DNA of 64,000 bases. Source: an uncultured Acetatifactor sp. (GTDB taxonomy: Bacteria > Bacillota > Clostridia > Lachnospirales > Lachnospiraceae). A program made the translations under genes and the position numbers. How positions within the stretch are numbered: the stretch's first letter is position 1; each line of letters opens with the position of its first letter. The notes beneath the pieces are model-generated. The model did not search any database. It was not told the DNA's origin and saw only the letters and a program-made list of their open reading frames with translations. The stretch lies in contig CAJUCT010000024.1 in NCBI GenBank assembly GCA_910585015.1, forward strand, positions 5,954 to 69,953, written 5' to 3'. Shown here piece by piece: positions 34,695 through 45,000 of this stretch.

Positions 34695-36323
34695 ATGGAA
34701 GTAAAAAGGACGAGAAAGATTGTGTTTGCGGCAGTGACAGGGATCATCACAGGATTCCAATACGCGGCGGGAAGCCGTCTGGACCGGCAGGATACCTTGG
34801 ATCTGCGGGATGCCTCCTTCTATTTAAGCTGGCTTGTAATCAGTGTTGCCGCGGCTTCTATCGTCTACGTGATCTGGTGGTTCGCTAATAAATTGTGGAC
34901 AGACAGGATGACTTCCGGCAGGAAAGAGGAAAACAGAAGTCATGGCGGGGTGGAATTTACCCCGCTTTTTCTGCATCTGTTCTATACCGGGGTCTTGCTG
35001 CTCTGCTGGCTGCCCGCGCTTCTCTCCATTGTGCCCGGCGTGTTTTCCTATGATGCCTATGCGGAGTGGGAACAGGTAAAAACGGGCTTGATCACCTCCC
35101 ACCACCCGGTGCTCCACGTGCTGCTGGTGGGGGGCCTGCTGGAAGGTTTCCACAGGCTCACGGGCAGTTACAATGTGGGGATTTGTGTCTATTCGCTGCT
35201 TCAGATGTTCCTGGTGGCCAATGTCCTGGCTTTCACCGTCACTTTTATGAAAAAAAGAGGGATTGGGCGAGGGGGGAGGATCCTTTCGCTGTTCTTCTAT
35301 GGACTGTCGCCGGTGCTTGCGCTGTTCTCCATATGCACCACCAAGGATGTGCTGTTCGCCGCCTGTCAGCTGCTGTTGATGCTGTTTGTGCTGCGCCTCA
35401 CAGGGGAGCAGGAGCGTTTTTTTGCGGAGAGGAAGGCCCAGGCCGGTTTTGTCCTGGCTGCGCTGGGCACCATGATCCTGCGCAACAATGGGCTGTATAT
35501 CGCCCTGGTGATGCTGGCGGTGTTGTTTTTTTTCTGTAGAAGGTATTGGAGGAGATATGTGCTGCTGACGGCGGTGACGCTGCTGCTGTACGGGGTCTAT
35601 GCGGGTCCCCTGTATGCCACTTTGTCCGTCACTCCCGGAGGAATTGAGGAGATGCTGCCTGTGCCCATTCAGCAGCTGGCCAGGGTATACCACTATGAGT
35701 ACGATTCCCTGGACGCCGGGGAGCTGGAACTGCTCTACCGGGTGCTGCCCAGGGAGAATTTGGAGGCATATAAGCCCACGGTGGCCGACCCGGTGAAGAG
35801 CGGCTTTGACCGGGAGGGCTTTGCCGCCAACCGCAGGGAATTTTTTGAACTGTGGATGCGCTGGGGGCTGGAGCATCCCCTGACTTATATCAATTCCTTT
35901 CTGGTGACTACGGTGGACTTTTGGTATCCCGGCGCCGTGATGGACGGCTACAAGGATCCCTATGGCAGAAGCAGCTACTTTGACTACCGGGTGGCGGAGC
36001 CGGGACAGGAGGTAGTGCTGCTTAAAGGGCTGCATGAATTTTATGAGAAGCTGTCCTGGGACAAGGCGGCGCAGCAGAAACCGCTGGCTTTTCTGACGCT
36101 GAGTCCGGGATGGTATTTTCTGGTGTTTGTGGTAGTGTTCATGTATCTGTGGTGCTATAAAAAGAGGAAGCTGCTGCTTCCCTTGCTGGTTCCTCTGCTG
36201 ACCATGGCCACAGTGCTGCTAGGACCCATGGCGCTGGTCAGATATGTGCTGATTTTCTTTTATGGGTTCCCGCTGATTATGGCTATGCTCTTAAGGCCGG
36301 AGGCATTTCTTGCAAAAGAGTAA
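34695..36323 (+). CDS. Polytopic membrane protein, DUF6020-like
   Basis: About 542 residues, hydrophobic over most of the length with many predicted membrane helices. The segment PGVFSYDAYAEWEQVKTGLITSHHPVLHVLLVGG resembles the DUF6020 family, whose layout recalls GT-C lipid-linked glycosyltransferases. FSICTTKDVLFAACQLL and LRNNGLYIAL follow. The large loop after residue 320 (YDSLDAGELELLYRVLP, PGAVMDGYKDPYGRSSYFDY) is probably extracytoplasmic. Substrate unknown; a cell-surface polysaccharide or teichoic acid modification is possible but not shown. The start at 34695 has GGAG 10 nt upstream and removes a hydrophilic leader. Confidence 0.7.
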   Translation: MEVKRTRKIVFAAVTGIITGFQYAAGSRLDRQDTLDLRDASFYLSWLVISVAAASIVYVIWWFANKLWTDRMTSGRKEENRSHGGVEFTPLFLHLFYTGVLLLCWLPALLSIVPGVFSYDAYAEWEQVKTGLITSHHPVLHVLLVGGLLEGFHRLTGSYNVGICVYSLLQMFLVANVLAFTVTFMKKRGIGRGGRILSLFFYGLSPVLALFSICTTKDVLFAACQLLLMLFVLRLTGEQERFFAERKAQAGFVLAALGTMILRNNGLYIALVMLAVLFFFCRRYWRRYVLLTAVTLLLYGVYAGPLYATLSVTPGGIEEMLPVPIQQLARVYHYEYDSLDAGELELLYRVLPRENLEAYKPTVADPVKSGFDREGFAANRREFFELWMRWGLEHPLTYINSFLVTTVDFWYPGAVMDGYKDPYGRSSYFDYRVAEPGQEVVLLKGLHEFYEKLSWDKAAQQKPLAFLTLSPGWYFLVFVVVFMYLWCYKKRKLLLPLLVPLLTMATVLLGPMALVRYVLIFFYGFPLIMAMLLRPEAFLAKE

Positions 36324-36349
36324 CCTTTGCTCCCCTGCTCTGTTTGAAA

Positions 36350-38050
36350 TCATTCCTGCCGGGTCTGGTAGATCACCAGATAGTCATTGACACCGACGGG
36401 GGACTCCTGACAGGTTTCCCCCACATAGCCTATGACCCAGGGATCGCTGTAGAGCAGTCCGGCATCGCAGACCACATAATCCGGTACCTTGTCAGGATGC
36501 AGGCTGAACCAGGACAGAACCTTGTGGTCAAAGGTGGGCGAACAGATGGTGGAGGGAGTGGCGTACTCCAGATCCTTCATCAGGTACAAATCCGTGTCGG
36601 AACCCATATAGAACACTTTTGCGCCCTCGGGAAGCAGATCGGTGATCAGCCGGTAATTATCCCTATAGCGGAGGACAGAGGGGGTGTCGGCAACCAGCCC
36701 CAGGGCGGGTCCCTGGCGCAGGAGGCTGATGTCGTCCAGAATCGTTTCGTGCCGGCCGCCGGTGGTGCGCTGCATGTAACACCGGCCAAACATAAGCACA
36801 CATACCCATAGCGCCAGTATGGCCCGAGGCATGAGCCGGAGCCTGCCGGTGTTTTTTTCTGCCAATAATTCTCTCAGCTGGGGCAGGGACAGGATGCCTA
36901 TGGCGCTGGGGGCCAGGAAGGGCAGGGACACCAGCAGCGGGTGGTTGCTGAACAACAGAATGCCCGCAAAGGCGGTCAAAGGCACCAGCACGAAGAAGCC
37001 CAGCGCCGGAGAGGAGACAAGCTTTCGTCTCAGTGCCGCCCATAATAGAAACATTGGCAGGAAAAAGTATTCCGCCATGGGATAATTGGGATACCGGCTG
37101 CCAAACAGCCAGATGCAGACCTGTCCTGCCAGGCTTACGGCTATCAGCAGCCCGCACCACAGCAGAGGGGAAAAGGGCTTTTTGGCCTTGAGACGGTAAA
37201 GCAGCTGCAACAGGAAAGCTGCCAGAGAATACCCCAGGAAGAACAGCAGAAGCTGTCCCAGCGACTGGCCGTGTCCCAGCAGGCGTTCTCCCCAGGGGGC
37301 GGAGTGGGAGCCGTCGCTGGCCACTATGGAAACCAGCGTACCCAATTGGCCCAAAGGAATATAGGACAGGAGCATCGCCAGAAAGGCCACGGCGCCCAGC
37401 AGACAAGGAGCGGCCAGGCAGGCCAGTTCCCGGAGCAGGGAGTGGGGGGAGCGGCGGCGGTAACGGATCATGCAGCCCACACAGGCGGCGAAGGCCAGCA
37501 GAGTGGAGGGATAGGACAGAACCTCCAGCGCCAGAAAACAGCCTGCAAACACCAGGTGACGCAGAGCATAACTTCCGGGCTGTGAGGCCGAAGGGCCGTA
37601 GTAACGCAGTAGGCAGAGCACCGCCAGCAGCAGACACCATATCTGTATATTGGAAAATTCCGGCAGGAACATGATCTTGGGCAGCGCAAAGAAATAGATA
37701 CCGCAGACCAGGAGGGCGTGTTCCCGGTCCAGATAACTTTTCAGTGTCCGATAGAGGCAGAAGCCCACGGCGCTGTGCAGCAACAGGCCCCAGAGCCGCA
37801 GGTACAGGACAATGCCTGTGGTGGTGTGAAATATTGCCGCATAGGGGGCCATCAACAGCATACACAGCCAGCCCGAGGTCTGGTGCGGTTCCCACAGATC
37901 CGCCAGCAGACGATCCCCTTTCAGCAACCGATAGGCCATGGACACGGCATACTGTTCGTCAATGTCATAGCCCACCAGAAGGATTTTCAATGCGGTGACG
38001 GCAAAAAGGGCCGTCAAAATAAAAGTTAAAATGCGTTTGCGTACAGTCAT
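36350..38050 (-). CDS. Polytopic membrane protein, GT-C-like
   Basis: 566 residues with about ten or more hydrophobic segments and a soluble C-terminal part (residues 430-566, LRYRDNYRLITDLLPEGAKVFYMGSDTDLYL). The first periplasmic-side loop carries GYDIDEQYAVSMAYRLLKGDRLLADLWEPHQTSG (acidic DxDE), reminiscent of GT-C mannosyl/arabinosyltransferases. I do not recognise the family by name. It is convergent with the DUF6020-like gene, 27 bp apart. GAGG sits before ATG 38050. The pairing of two GT-C-like proteins suggests a surface-glycan function (inference). Confidence 0.62.
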   Translation of the reverse strand: MTVRKRILTFILTALFAVTALKILLVGYDIDEQYAVSMAYRLLKGDRLLADLWEPHQTSGWLCMLLMAPYAAIFHTTTGIVLYLRLWGLLLHSAVGFCLYRTLKSYLDREHALLVCGIYFFALPKIMFLPEFSNIQIWCLLLAVLCLLRYYGPSASQPGSYALRHLVFAGCFLALEVLSYPSTLLAFAACVGCMIRYRRRSPHSLLRELACLAAPCLLGAVAFLAMLLSYIPLGQLGTLVSIVASDGSHSAPWGERLLGHGQSLGQLLLFFLGYSLAAFLLQLLYRLKAKKPFSPLLWCGLLIAVSLAGQVCIWLFGSRYPNYPMAEYFFLPMFLLWAALRRKLVSSPALGFFVLVPLTAFAGILLFSNHPLLVSLPFLAPSAIGILSLPQLRELLAEKNTGRLRLMPRAILALWVCVLMFGRCYMQRTTGGRHETILDDISLLRQGPALGLVADTPSVLRYRDNYRLITDLLPEGAKVFYMGSDTDLYLMKDLEYATPSTICSPTFDHKVLSWFSLHPDKVPDYVVCDAGLLYSDPWVIGYVGETCQESPVGVNDYLVIYQTRQE

Positions 38051-38101
38051 ATGGATATCATTTCCTCTTCATTTAGAGCTTCGCGTATTCCTTCGTCATT
38101 G

Positions 38102-39061
38102 TCATAGCAGGGCCTGGGCGCGTTCCGCTATCGGGGGCAGTTCATGCTCATTGGCATATGTCTCAATTTGCTGCAGCGCCTTTTGTCTGTGGGGGGAGAC
38201 GGCTTTGGCGGCGGAGCAGTCCAGAAAAGCATTCAGCAGTCCGGCACTGTCCTCCACTTCTGAGATGCCCGCTACGGGGCCTTCGTTCAGCAGGGCCATA
38301 AGCAGGCCGCAGGCGCAGGCATACTCTTTCTCGGCGAGGCCGCCCTCCAGGCGCTGCCGCAGATTGCCTTTTCTGCAGCATTCCAGAGCGGAGTAGGCGG
38401 GTAATATGGTATTATTCCAGCCTTCTGTAAAGAGCCAGTCCGCAATGTCCTGGGTATCCGGCTCCAGAGCCGCCACGGCGTGGATTCGTCCCCAGCCGTG
38501 TACGGCTTTGGCGATGCGCAGGATTTCCTGGGAAGATTTTGTCCATGTGGCAGCCACCTGCACCACATACAGGGTGAACTCATCGGACAGCGCCAGGATC
38601 CGCAGGGCGTTCTTCAGCGGTTCATTCTGGTCCGTGTCAAAGAGCGCCAGCAGCACCAGTCCAAGTTTCACCTCTTCCCGGTGGGCGCCCTTCAAGACGC
38701 ATTCCGCCGCCAGACGGTAGATTTCCGAGGGAGGCAGCTGCTGCCGGCGCTCTATGACATATTGCAGAACTTTGTTCATGACGGAGATCATATGCCCGTC
38801 CGCAACCCATCTGCCGATCAGTTCGTGGGCCTGGTCCAGATCGGTGGCGGCGGCATCCACAGCCTGCTTTAGCAGGGAGGCGTCCTGATCGGGGGCCCCC
38901 ATATGGTAGAGGGCGATGCCGTCCAGAGCGCCGTCCGCAAAACGAGGCTTGTCCGGCGAGGATGCCTCTTCCGTGGGAAGAGAGTATTCCAAAGGCAGTT
39001 CCTCCCGCTGGTTCCGCGCCCGGCAGATATTTTCATAGATGCTTTCTGATGTACTGTTCAT
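38102..39061 (-). CDS. Unknown soluble helical protein
   Basis: 319 residues without signal peptide or membrane helix. It is rich in Ala/Leu/Glu and appears all-helical, with HEAT-like stretches (EVKLGLVLLALFD, GWGRIHAVAALEPDTQDIADWLFTEGWNNTILPAYSALECC). I do not recognise a family. The start at ATG 39061 follows AAAGGAG by 5 nt; the frame is open to 39166 but has no ribosome site there. It ends 52 bp before the GT-C-like gene on the same strand, so the two may be co-transcribed. Confidence 0.65.
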   Translation of the reverse strand: MNSTSESIYENICRARNQREELPLEYSLPTEEASSPDKPRFADGALDGIALYHMGAPDQDASLLKQAVDAAATDLDQAHELIGRWVADGHMISVMNKVLQYVIERRQQLPPSEIYRLAAECVLKGAHREEVKLGLVLLALFDTDQNEPLKNALRILALSDEFTLYVVQVAATWTKSSQEILRIAKAVHGWGRIHAVAALEPDTQDIADWLFTEGWNNTILPAYSALECCRKGNLRQRLEGGLAEKEYACACGLLMALLNEGPVAGISEVEDSAGLLNAFLDCSAAKAVSPHRQKALQQIETYANEHELPPIAERAQALL

Positions 39062-39565
39062 ATAGTCTCCTTTATGCTTTCTTATGGCATTATTTTCATA
39101 TATTTCACTTAGTATACTATGTTTTGGACCCTGTGCCAAGGAAAAAGTTTGGATGTGTACATCCAAATACGCATTAAAATATCGGCCTGCTGTACCAGCG
39201 TGATGTGGACGAGGCGTTTGGACAGTATGACATTTATATTGACGGGGAGAAGGTCCATTTTTGCGTAATCATTTATTTATCATTTTTGTTAGCCAAATCT
39301 TAGCTAATCATTTATTTCCGTTAGGTAAAAAATGCAAAGCGGGCACGAGCACATACGTTAATTTCCTTAGTTTTATAAAAATTAGTATAGATACTATGAT
39401 GAAAAGAGATAAATTCTGCTTGTGCATTATATACAATTCCGAGATGCAAAAATAGGCCAATTTGACAAAATGCATAAAAGGTATTGCAGTTTTATAGCAA
39501 CTATAGTAAAATTTAATAAGAATTAAAAAAACTTAAAATGACTTAAAAGATATTGGGAGAGAGAT
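39062..39565. other. Intergenic region with palindrome, relic and direct repeats ahead of the mannan locus
   Basis: Holds a 20-bp near-palindrome at 39148-39167 (TTTGGATGTGTACATCCAAA, 9-bp arms), a GC-rich coding-like fragment at 39181-39268 (IGLLYQRDVDEAFGQYD...), and a 13-bp direct repeat TAATCATTTATTT at 39266-39278 and 39305-39317. After that the sequence is AT-rich with a TTGACA at 39462 but no well-spaced -10. The promoter of the GH26 operon is probably here; I cannot place it with confidence. Confidence 0.45.
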
Positions 39566-41113
39566 ATGAGGCGGATACACTTAAAAAGATTAGACTGTAT
39601 TCTGCCCGTTTTGGCTTTGCTGCTGGCATTGCCTGGATGCAATGGAGCGGGAACGGGAACGGGACAGACGGGATCGGAAACCGAGGCAGGGACGTCTCCT
39701 GGGCCGGAGCTGAAAACCTATTCCTGGGACGAGGCCATCGTCTATGAGGCGGAGGAGGGTACTCTGCGGGGTGGTACATCCGCAAAAGAAGAGGGCGGCA
39801 TCGGTTATGTGGAAGGTTTTTCCAGGGAAGAGGACGAACTGGAATTGGCTATACATATTGAAGAGAACGGATTTTATGATCTGAACTTTGTCAGCAGGAG
39901 CGCTGACGGAGGCTATAAAGAGAACTATGTGGCTGTGGACGGTGAGCGAATGGGCACTGCGGTGGTGGAGGGGAAGGAATATACGGACTCTCTCATATCC
40001 CGCGTGTATCTGGAGACAGGGGACCACACTGTGAAGCTCAGTTCTTACTGGGGATGGATACAGGTGGACAGTCTGAAGGTGAAGCCCTCCGACGAACTGG
40101 ACCCGGGACGGTTCGACATAGAACCGGTACTGGTGAACCAGAACGCCACGGAAAATACCCGGCGGCTGATGGCCTATCTGTGCGATGTCTATGGAACGGA
40201 TATTCTGTCGGGCCAATACTGTGATACAGGCATGTTCGGGACGGAGAACGCTGCGATCTGGAAGACCACCGAGGGCAAGTATCCGGCTATTTTGGGATTG
40301 GATATGTCCAACTACACACCGGTTTCCGCAGCCCACGGAGCGGAGGGACATGCGACGGAATATGCACTGGAATATTGGGATAAGGGTGGGATCGTAACCT
40401 TCTGCTGGCACTGGACCACGCCGGATAAATACATTACAGGTAACTGGTATTCCACTTTCTATAAGGAACATACCAATATTGATCTGGCCAGGATCATGAG
40501 CGGCCAGGACCAGGAGGGATACGATCTGCTGGTGGCGGATATTGATGCGATCGCGGAGCAGCTGCAGATTCTGCAGGAGGCGGATGTGCCGGTGCTGTGG
40601 CGGCCCTTGCACGAAGCCGGCGGCGGCTGGTTCTGGTGGGGGAACGCGGGGGCGGATGCATACAAACAGCTGTATGTGCTGATGTATGACAGGCTGGTGA
40701 ACCATCACGGACTGAACAACTTGATCTGGGTGTGGAACGGTCAGGACAAGGATTGGTATCCCGGTGATGAATATGTGGATATCATCGGCGAGGACATTTA
40801 TCCCGGCGAGCATGTGTACACACCGCAGACGTCCAAATATCTGGAGGCGCTGGAGTATACGGATGCAAAAAAGATGATCATCCTGTCGGAAAACGGCTGT
40901 CTGTTTGACCCCGATCTGGCCATCCGGGACGGCTCCATGTGGGGGTCCTTCTGTACCTGGGGCGGTGAGTTTGTCATCAAGAATAAGCAGTTGTACATTC
41001 TGAGCGAACAGTACACCGAGGAGGATATGCTGAAGAAGGTGTATGAGCATGAGCATGTGATCACCAGAGATGAACTGCCGGATCTGAAAAGCTATCCGCT
41101 GCCAGGCGAGTAA
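39566..41113 (+). CDS. GH26 beta-mannanase-type lipoprotein with N-terminal CBM-like domain
   Basis: 515 residues. A lipoprotein signal ends in LPGC (Cys about 25), then a Gly/Thr-rich linker. A beta-rich CBM35/6-like module follows (VYEAEEGTLRGG ... LETGDHTVKLSSYWGWIQVDSLKV, residues 57-170). The GH26 barrel comes next. The acid/base Glu is in WRPLHEAGGGWFWWG (E350) and the nucleophile in MIILSENGCLFD (E442), with TFCWHWTTPD before. It is expected to cleave beta-1,4-mannan at the cell surface. GGGAGAG precedes the ATG. It is first in the carbohydrate operon. An exo- versus endo-action cannot be told from sequence. Confidence 0.9.
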   Translation: MRRIHLKRLDCILPVLALLLALPGCNGAGTGTGQTGSETEAGTSPGPELKTYSWDEAIVYEAEEGTLRGGTSAKEEGGIGYVEGFSREEDELELAIHIEENGFYDLNFVSRSADGGYKENYVAVDGERMGTAVVEGKEYTDSLISRVYLETGDHTVKLSSYWGWIQVDSLKVKPSDELDPGRFDIEPVLVNQNATENTRRLMAYLCDVYGTDILSGQYCDTGMFGTENAAIWKTTEGKYPAILGLDMSNYTPVSAAHGAEGHATEYALEYWDKGGIVTFCWHWTTPDKYITGNWYSTFYKEHTNIDLARIMSGQDQEGYDLLVADIDAIAEQLQILQEADVPVLWRPLHEAGGGWFWWGNAGADAYKQLYVLMYDRLVNHHGLNNLIWVWNGQDKDWYPGDEYVDIIGEDIYPGEHVYTPQTSKYLEALEYTDAKKMIILSENGCLFDPDLAIRDGSMWGSFCTWGGEFVIKNKQLYILSEQYTEEDMLKKVYEHEHVITRDELPDLKSYPLPGE

Positions 41114-41233
41114 GACAGCACATTTCCACAGGGTGCGCCGATCAATACCCGGACGCCGGAAGCGGCTTGGTATTGAGCACCGGTCATTCGCGCCGTAAGG
41201 GAATGGGCAGAACAATAATGAGGAGATGGTTCA

Positions 41234-41887
41234 TTGGGTCAGTTATTTTCGACAGACGGCATTATATATCGGTTCCTGAACAAGACAGGCAATATCATTC
41301 TCGCCACGATACTGTGGCTGGCGGGCTGCATTCCGGTGGTGACCATAGGCGCCTCCACCGCCGCGTTCTACTATGTTATGGTAAAATCTGTCCGTAAGGA
41401 TGTGGGGTATGTACACTCGGAGTTCTGGCGAGGCTATAAAATGAATTTCAAGAAGGGCGTGGCGGCTACGGTATTGCTGCTGGCGTTGGGGACGGTTCTG
41501 GGGCTGGAGATGCGGATGGTCCTGGAGAACAATGTGGAAGTCAGCCGGATATGGTATTCTCTGAGCGGGCTGCTGATTCTGCTGATGGTTCTGGTCACGC
41601 TGTATCTGTTCCCCGTGATGTCAAGGTTTGATATGAAGCTGAGCAAGCTGTGTACGCTGGCCTTTGTTATATCGATCCGATACTGGTATATCACGGCGGC
41701 GCTGATAGCCGGTCTGGCGGTGGTGGTGCTGGCACAGCTTTATCTGCTGCCTTTGCCGTTGATTCTGCTTACGCCGGGACTGTGGTGTTATGCCAGTTCC
41801 TTTCTGGTGGAGCGGGCCATGAAGCCCTATATGCCCAAGTCCCAGACCCCGGAGGGGGAGGAACAGCCGGAAAACTGGTATGATTGA
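41234..41887 (+). CDS. YesL family (DUF624) membrane protein
   Basis: 217 residues with about five membrane helices and the YesL opening LFSTDGIIYRFLNKTGNIILATILWLAGCIPVVTIGASTAAFYYV. YesL-like genes commonly sit beside carbohydrate ABC importers in Firmicutes; their mechanism is unknown. It starts at TTG 41234, 8 nt after GAGGAG. It lies 120 bp after the GH26 gene, in line with the same operon. Confidence 0.85.
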   Translation: MGQLFSTDGIIYRFLNKTGNIILATILWLAGCIPVVTIGASTAAFYYVMVKSVRKDVGYVHSEFWRGYKMNFKKGVAATVLLLALGTVLGLEMRMVLENNVEVSRIWYSLSGLLILLMVLVTLYLFPVMSRFDMKLSKLCTLAFVISIRYWYITAALIAGLAVVVLAQLYLLPLPLILLTPGLWCYASSFLVERAMKPYMPKSQTPEGEEQPENWYD

Positions 41888-41917
41888 TTACTGCTGGATG
41901 CAGTGAGCAAGATATAT

Positions 41918-41981
41918 ACTACATAACGCCAGAATTTATCGTATTGCATTGGTTAAACGTATATGGCTGGCGTTATGTAGT
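41918..41981. repeat. 64-bp palindromic dispersed element, copy 2
   Basis: ACTACATAACGCCAG at the left and CTGGCGTTATGTAGT at the right are perfect inverted repeats, so the stem is 15 bp. Length and central sequence match copy 1 at 14236-14299. The stem differences in copy 1 (ACACC versus ACGCC) weaken its pairing. It lies between the YesL and solute-binding protein genes, again inside a run of same-strand genes. Confidence 0.7.
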
Positions 41982-42032
41982 CAGGTTACTCGGCAATTTT
42001 ACTGTTAAGCAGTATAAAAAATGGAGAAGAAG

Positions 42033-45000
42033 ATGATGATGAGGAGAAAGAACTGGAAAAGAAAAATGGCATTTCTTCTGGCGGCAGCCCTGGCAGCAGG
42101 CATATTTCCACAGAACGCACTGCAGGCGCAGGCAGCCACCGACATCACACAGGAGGAGTATGGGGATATCGTAGGCACCTATTCCATTGATCCTTCCGTG
42201 ATGGGTTACCAGGAATATGTGGAGGCCAACCCCCAGGTATATCCCGATCAGGAATACCGCGTTTCCGCCGTGGATTATGTGCGGTATGAGGAGAACGGTG
42301 TCGATGCTGTTCCTGAGATCTATGACAACTATGAGAATATTCCCGGAGGCGGCAGCGCACTGTTGACAGGCGAGGAAGCCCTGGTGGAATTTGAGGTGGA
42401 GGTCAAAGAGAGCGGCTTTTATGACATGTCATTGGTATATTATCCCATCGAGGGCAAGAGTTCTGAGATCCAGAGGGCCTTTTTCGTAGATGGCAGACTG
42501 CCCTACAGTGAGTTGGCCCTGGTGGAGCTGAAGCGAATCTGGATAACCAACGTGACCGAGATGGCGGCGGATGAGAACGGCATTGTGACCAAGGTGTGGC
42601 AGGTGGACAGCCAGGGCAACGACGTGAAGCCCCGGGCGGTGGAAGCTCCGGAGTGGGTGGAGAGCTATCTGTATGACAGCAACGGCTATGTGACCACGCC
42701 CCTGTCGCTGTATCTGGAGGCGGGCACCCATACCATCACCATGATGTCTCAGAGAGAACCCATGCTTTTGTCGGAGATCGTGTTAAGCAACAGCGAGAAA
42801 GTAAAGGATTATGCTGCCACAAAGGCCGCCTGGGATGCCGCCGGATACAAAAACAGTGTGGCTGAGAGTATTCGGATCGAGGGTGAAAACGCTTACAAGA
42901 CTTCCTCTCAGATGCTGTATCCCCGACAGGATCAGTCCTCCCCCGCAGTGTATCCCTCCAGTCCCAAGGTGTTGCTGAACAACACCATCGGCGGCACTTC
43001 CTGGCAGAAGGCCGGACAGTGGGTGGAGTGGGAACTTGAAGTTCCCTCCAGCGGTTATTACAATATATCCGCGTTCTGCAAGCAGAATTTTGTGCGGGGC
43101 ATTGACGTATGCCGCAGGATTTCCATTGACGGTGTAGTGCCCTTTGAGGAAATGAACGATTATGGCTTCGGCTATGAACAGAATTGGAGAGAGGAAATCC
43201 TGTCCGATGAGGACGGCAATCCCTATTGCTTCTATCTGGAGGCGGGTACCCATACCCTGCGCATGGAGGTGGTGCTGGGTGACATGGCGGAGATTATCAG
43301 TACCGTACAGGATACCGTGCAGCAGCTGAACTCCATATACCGCCAGGTGATTTATATCACCGGCGTGGCTCCTGACAAATATCGCGATTATCAGCTGACG
43401 GCCTCTCTGCCCGGGCTGGAGGCACAGCTGATTGAGGCCAGAGCCGGCATCAACCAGGCCATGGAGGCGCTCAGCGTGACGGCAGGACGCAACAGTGATA
43501 AGCTGACCACTCTGCGGACCATGCAGGATCAGCTGGATGAACTGATCGCCGATCAGGAACGCTTCGTGGAAGTGCTTAATTCCTATAAAATAAATGTGAG
43601 GGCCTGCGGTAACTGGATTACCCAGGTGCTGAGCCAGCCTTTGCAGATTGACCGCATCATGGTATACTCCCCGGACAATCACCAGGATATCAAGTCCTCC
43701 GGTTTTTTTGCCGGGCTGGGCTATGAGATGCAGAGACTGTTCTATTCCTTCATTGTGGACTATAACCAGATTGGCAATGCCATTGACGATGATGAGGAAG
43801 GCGTGGTGCTGACGCTGTGGATCGGTACGGGGCGTGACCAGGCCAATGTTATCAAGGCTTTGATAGATGAAAACTTTACCAGCAAGACAGGCATCAATGT
43901 CAATGTGCAGCTGGTGGATATGAATACCCTGCTGCGGGCGACACTGGCGGAGGAAGGCCCGGATATGGCTATCCAGGTGGCCAATACCAACGGCATAGCC
44001 GGAGCCGTGCTGAACACCGGCAATGATACCCCGGTGAATTACGGTATTCGTAACGCCGTGCTGGATTTGAGCCAGTTTGACGACTTTGAGGAGGTATCCC
44101 GGAGATTCAGTCCCAGCGCGCTGGTGCCCTTCAGCTTTAACGGGGCCACCTATGCGCTGCCGGATACCCAGACCTTCCCCATGATGTTCTACCGCAAGGA
44201 TATTCTGGCGGAAATCGGATTGGAGGTACCCACCACGTGGGATGAGGTCAAGGTGGCTATGACCGTGCTGGCCAAGAACCAGATGGAATTTGGTATGCTG
44301 CCAAATGAACAGACCTTTGCCATGCTGCTGTTCCAGAATGGCGGCGAGTATTATTCCGAGAACGGGGATCGTTCCATGCTGGACTCCGACATTGCGGTGG
44401 CAACTTTCAAGCAGTATTGCGAATATTACACGGATTACAAGCTGGATAAGGCAACCAGCGTGGAAGAGCGGTTCCGTACCGGTGAGTGTCCCATCATTAT
44501 CTCGGACTATACTACATATAACAATCTGCAGGTGTCGGCGCCGGATATCGAAGGACTGTGGGAGTTCACCGTAGTGCCCGGTAATCTGCAGGAGGACGGA
44601 AGTATTCTGCACTCCACCGGAAGCACGGGCCTGTCCGATATCATCATGGCCAACACGGAGCATCCCGGGGAGTGTTGGGAGTTTCTGAAATGGTGGACGG
44701 ACGCGGAGACTCAGATCCTGTACGGTCGTGAGATGGAGAGCCTGATGGGCGCCAGCGCCCGTGTGGCGACGGCCAATCTGGAGGCAATGTCCAGCCTGTC
44801 CTGGCCCATCAGGGACTATCGGGAGATCATGAAGCAATTTGAGCAGGTGAGGGGAATCCCCCAGGTGCCCGGCGGTTACTATACCTGGCGTAATGTGAAC
44901 AACGCATTCTACAGTGTGACCGAAGACTCCAGCAACACCGGAAGAACCCAGGTCGCCACGCCCAGAGAGGAATTGATGGATAAGATTATCTATGTGGATG

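Noticed and set aside
42783..44837. 684-codon minus-strand frame
   Set aside because: Antisense of the CBM-fused solute-binding protein, whose signal peptide and motifs are clear.
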